Shown here one piece after another: positions 22,195-22,903 of a stretch of 22,903 bases of DNA (the first letter of the stretch is position 1; every line of letters begins with the position of its first letter). The stretch is taken from contig CAZQIO010000009.1 in NCBI GenBank assembly GCA_964593405.1, positions 1 through 22,903 on the forward strand. Reading direction: 5' to 3'. The DNA comes from CAZQIO01 sp964593405 (GTDB lineage: Bacteria > Patescibacteriota > Minisyncoccia > Minisyncoccales > GBS-2). Made by a program: the position numbers and the translations under genes. The notes below the pieces were generated by a model, which saw only the letters and a list, made by a program, of their open reading frames with translations, was not told the DNA's origin and ran no database searches.

Positions 22195-22903
22195 ATGCAA
22201 AACAAAATTGAGAAAGTTCAAAAAAGAGACGGCACAATCGTTGATTTTGACCAAAACAGAATTACAGAGGCAATCTTTAAAGCTTTGACTGCAACTGGAG
22301 AAGGAAACAGAAAGAAGGCAAAAGCACTTTCAGACAAAGTTGTCAAAATTTTAAATCGAAGATTCAAAAAAGGAGAAATTCCTCACGTTGAACAAATTCA
22401 AGATATTGTCGAAGAGGTATTGATTTTGGAAGGCCTGGTTAAGACTGCCAAGGCCTATATTTTATATAGAGAACAAAGAAGGAGAATTAGAGAAGCAATT
22501 TTGGCTTCAGAAGAGGCTGTTGATAGATTAGATCAGTATTTAGAAAAGTTAGATTGGGAAGTTCAAGAAAACGCCAACATGGCCTTTTCTTTGCAAGGGT
22601 TAAACCACTATGGAGTTTCTTACATTATCAAAAAATATTGGCTAAACAAAATTTATCCTCCAGAGATAAGGGAAGCTAACGAATCTGGCGATTTTCACAT
22701 CCATAATTTAGATACCTTAGGCCCCTACACTTATTTTGGAAAAGAAGTTGTGATTGCAAAATTAAATGGTGAGCTCAAATTGATCTCTTTACAAAATCTT
22801 TACGAGACTCTTTCTGAAAAAGAAGTGCTTTTGAATGAAAAAGATGAAGCTTTTGCCAAATACCCAAAAGACCTTTATGTTTTAGACAGAAAAGGATGGG
22901 TAA
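22195..22903 (+). CDS. nrdD: anaerobic ribonucleoside-triphosphate reductase, 5' part, probably intein-containing
   Basis: NrdD is the oxygen-sensitive glycyl-radical enzyme that makes deoxynucleotides. The gene runs off the window; 236 residues are visible. Residues ~1-95 are an ATP-cone regulatory domain (VQKRDGTIVDFDQNRIT ... AYILYREQRR). The catalytic domain starts with ENANMAFSLQGLNHY, YWLNKIYPPEI and GDFHIHNLDTLGPY, which are classic NrdD. After GPY (residue 178), where the family normally continues with C-x-G-W, the sequence instead reads TYFGKEVVIAKLNGELKL and later VLDRKGWV, resembling the first part of a Hint/intein domain. It indicates strictly anaerobic or facultative life. The ATG at 22195 matches the promoter position. 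Confidence 0.88.
   Translation, partial: MQNKIEKVQKRDGTIVDFDQNRITEAIFKALTATGEGNRKKAKALSDKVVKILNRRFKKGEIPHVEQIQDIVEEVLILEGLVKTAKAYILYREQRRRIREAILASEEAVDRLDQYLEKLDWEVQENANMAFSLQGLNHYGVSYIIKKYWLNKIYPPEIREANESGDFHIHNLDTLGPYTYFGKEVVIAKLNGELKLISLQNLYETLSEKEVLLNEKDEAFAKYPKDLYVLDRKGWV
22729..22903 (+). other. probable N-terminal part of an intein in NrdD
   Basis: From residue 179 the protein leaves the NrdD family at a cysteine-containing active-site segment. A stretch with intein-like features follows: short beta strands EVVIAKLNG, KLISLQNLYE and YPKDLYVLDRKGWV. The first residue would be Thr rather than Cys or Ser, which is unusual. The C-terminal splice motif is beyond the window, so this is a strong suspicion and not proof. 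Confidence 0.55.

Noticed and set aside
1..22903. CRISPR arrays, transposases, phage genes, integrases or long direct repeats
   Set aside because: None was seen on either strand; the window appears to be ordinary chromosomal backbone with compact operons.

Overview
The window looks like a chromosomal segment of a Patescibacteria (CPR) bacterium, probably a thermophile. The coding DNA is AT-rich and tightly packed, with many ATGA/TAATG overlaps and no gene-free stretch longer than about 50 bp. Several genes have CPR-style forms: a SecA with an insertion in its first ATPase domain, a sigma-region-4/HARE-HTH protein, a VirD4/TraD-like ATPase with a C-terminal zinc ribbon, a short divergent phosphoglycerate kinase and an archaeal-type phosphoglycerate mutase. 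A full-length reverse gyrase and strikingly G+C-rich RNase P and tRNA genes point to life at high temperature. UGA is used as an ordinary stop (genetic code 11). There is no CRISPR array, insertion sequence or phage gene. The taxonomic call is inference from gene content only.

Layout. 1-1375: the end of a deoxyhypusine/homospermidine synthase-like gene overlapping an agmatinase-family gene (polyamines). 1404-3858: secA, crossed by a 10-N assembly gap whose length is wrong, so the gene's true zinc-binding C-terminus lies in another frame. 3872-8154: a promoter, the sigma-4/HARE protein, then a small membrane protein, a membrane-anchored protein of unknown function and a VirD4/TraD-like ATPase, which together look like a DNA- or protein-translocation module. 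8138-10738: pgk, a RecJ-like DHH exonuclease and RNase HI, all overlapping. 10743-11105: RNase P RNA with its own promoter. 11127-14362: an FtsB/DivIC-like protein, tRNA-Gly, tRNA-Thr, prfB with a programmed +1 frameshift, ftsE, ftsX and tRNA-Gln. 14372-17908, minus strand: reverse gyrase. 17928-22166: nnrD, a thioredoxin reductase-like gene, enolase and apgM in an overlapping operon. 22195 to the end: the start of an anaerobic ribonucleotide reductase gene, apparently interrupted by an intein.

How it works together. Lower glycolysis (pgk, eno, apgM) is split between two operons. Cell division (FtsB, FtsE, FtsX) is interleaved with translation and RNA processing (RNase P, tRNAs, RF2). A recurrent feature is promoter placement. 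Using the RNase P RNA 5' end to calibrate distance, the predicted start sites for reverse gyrase, nrdD and the FtsB-like gene fall within about a base of the start codon, and the nnrD and sigma-4/HARE starts within a few bases. None of the starts I inspected has a clear Shine-Dalgarno sequence. This suggests initiation mainly on leaderless mRNAs and by translational coupling. Several enzymes (PGK, ApgM, TrxR) carry substitutions at residues that are normally functional.
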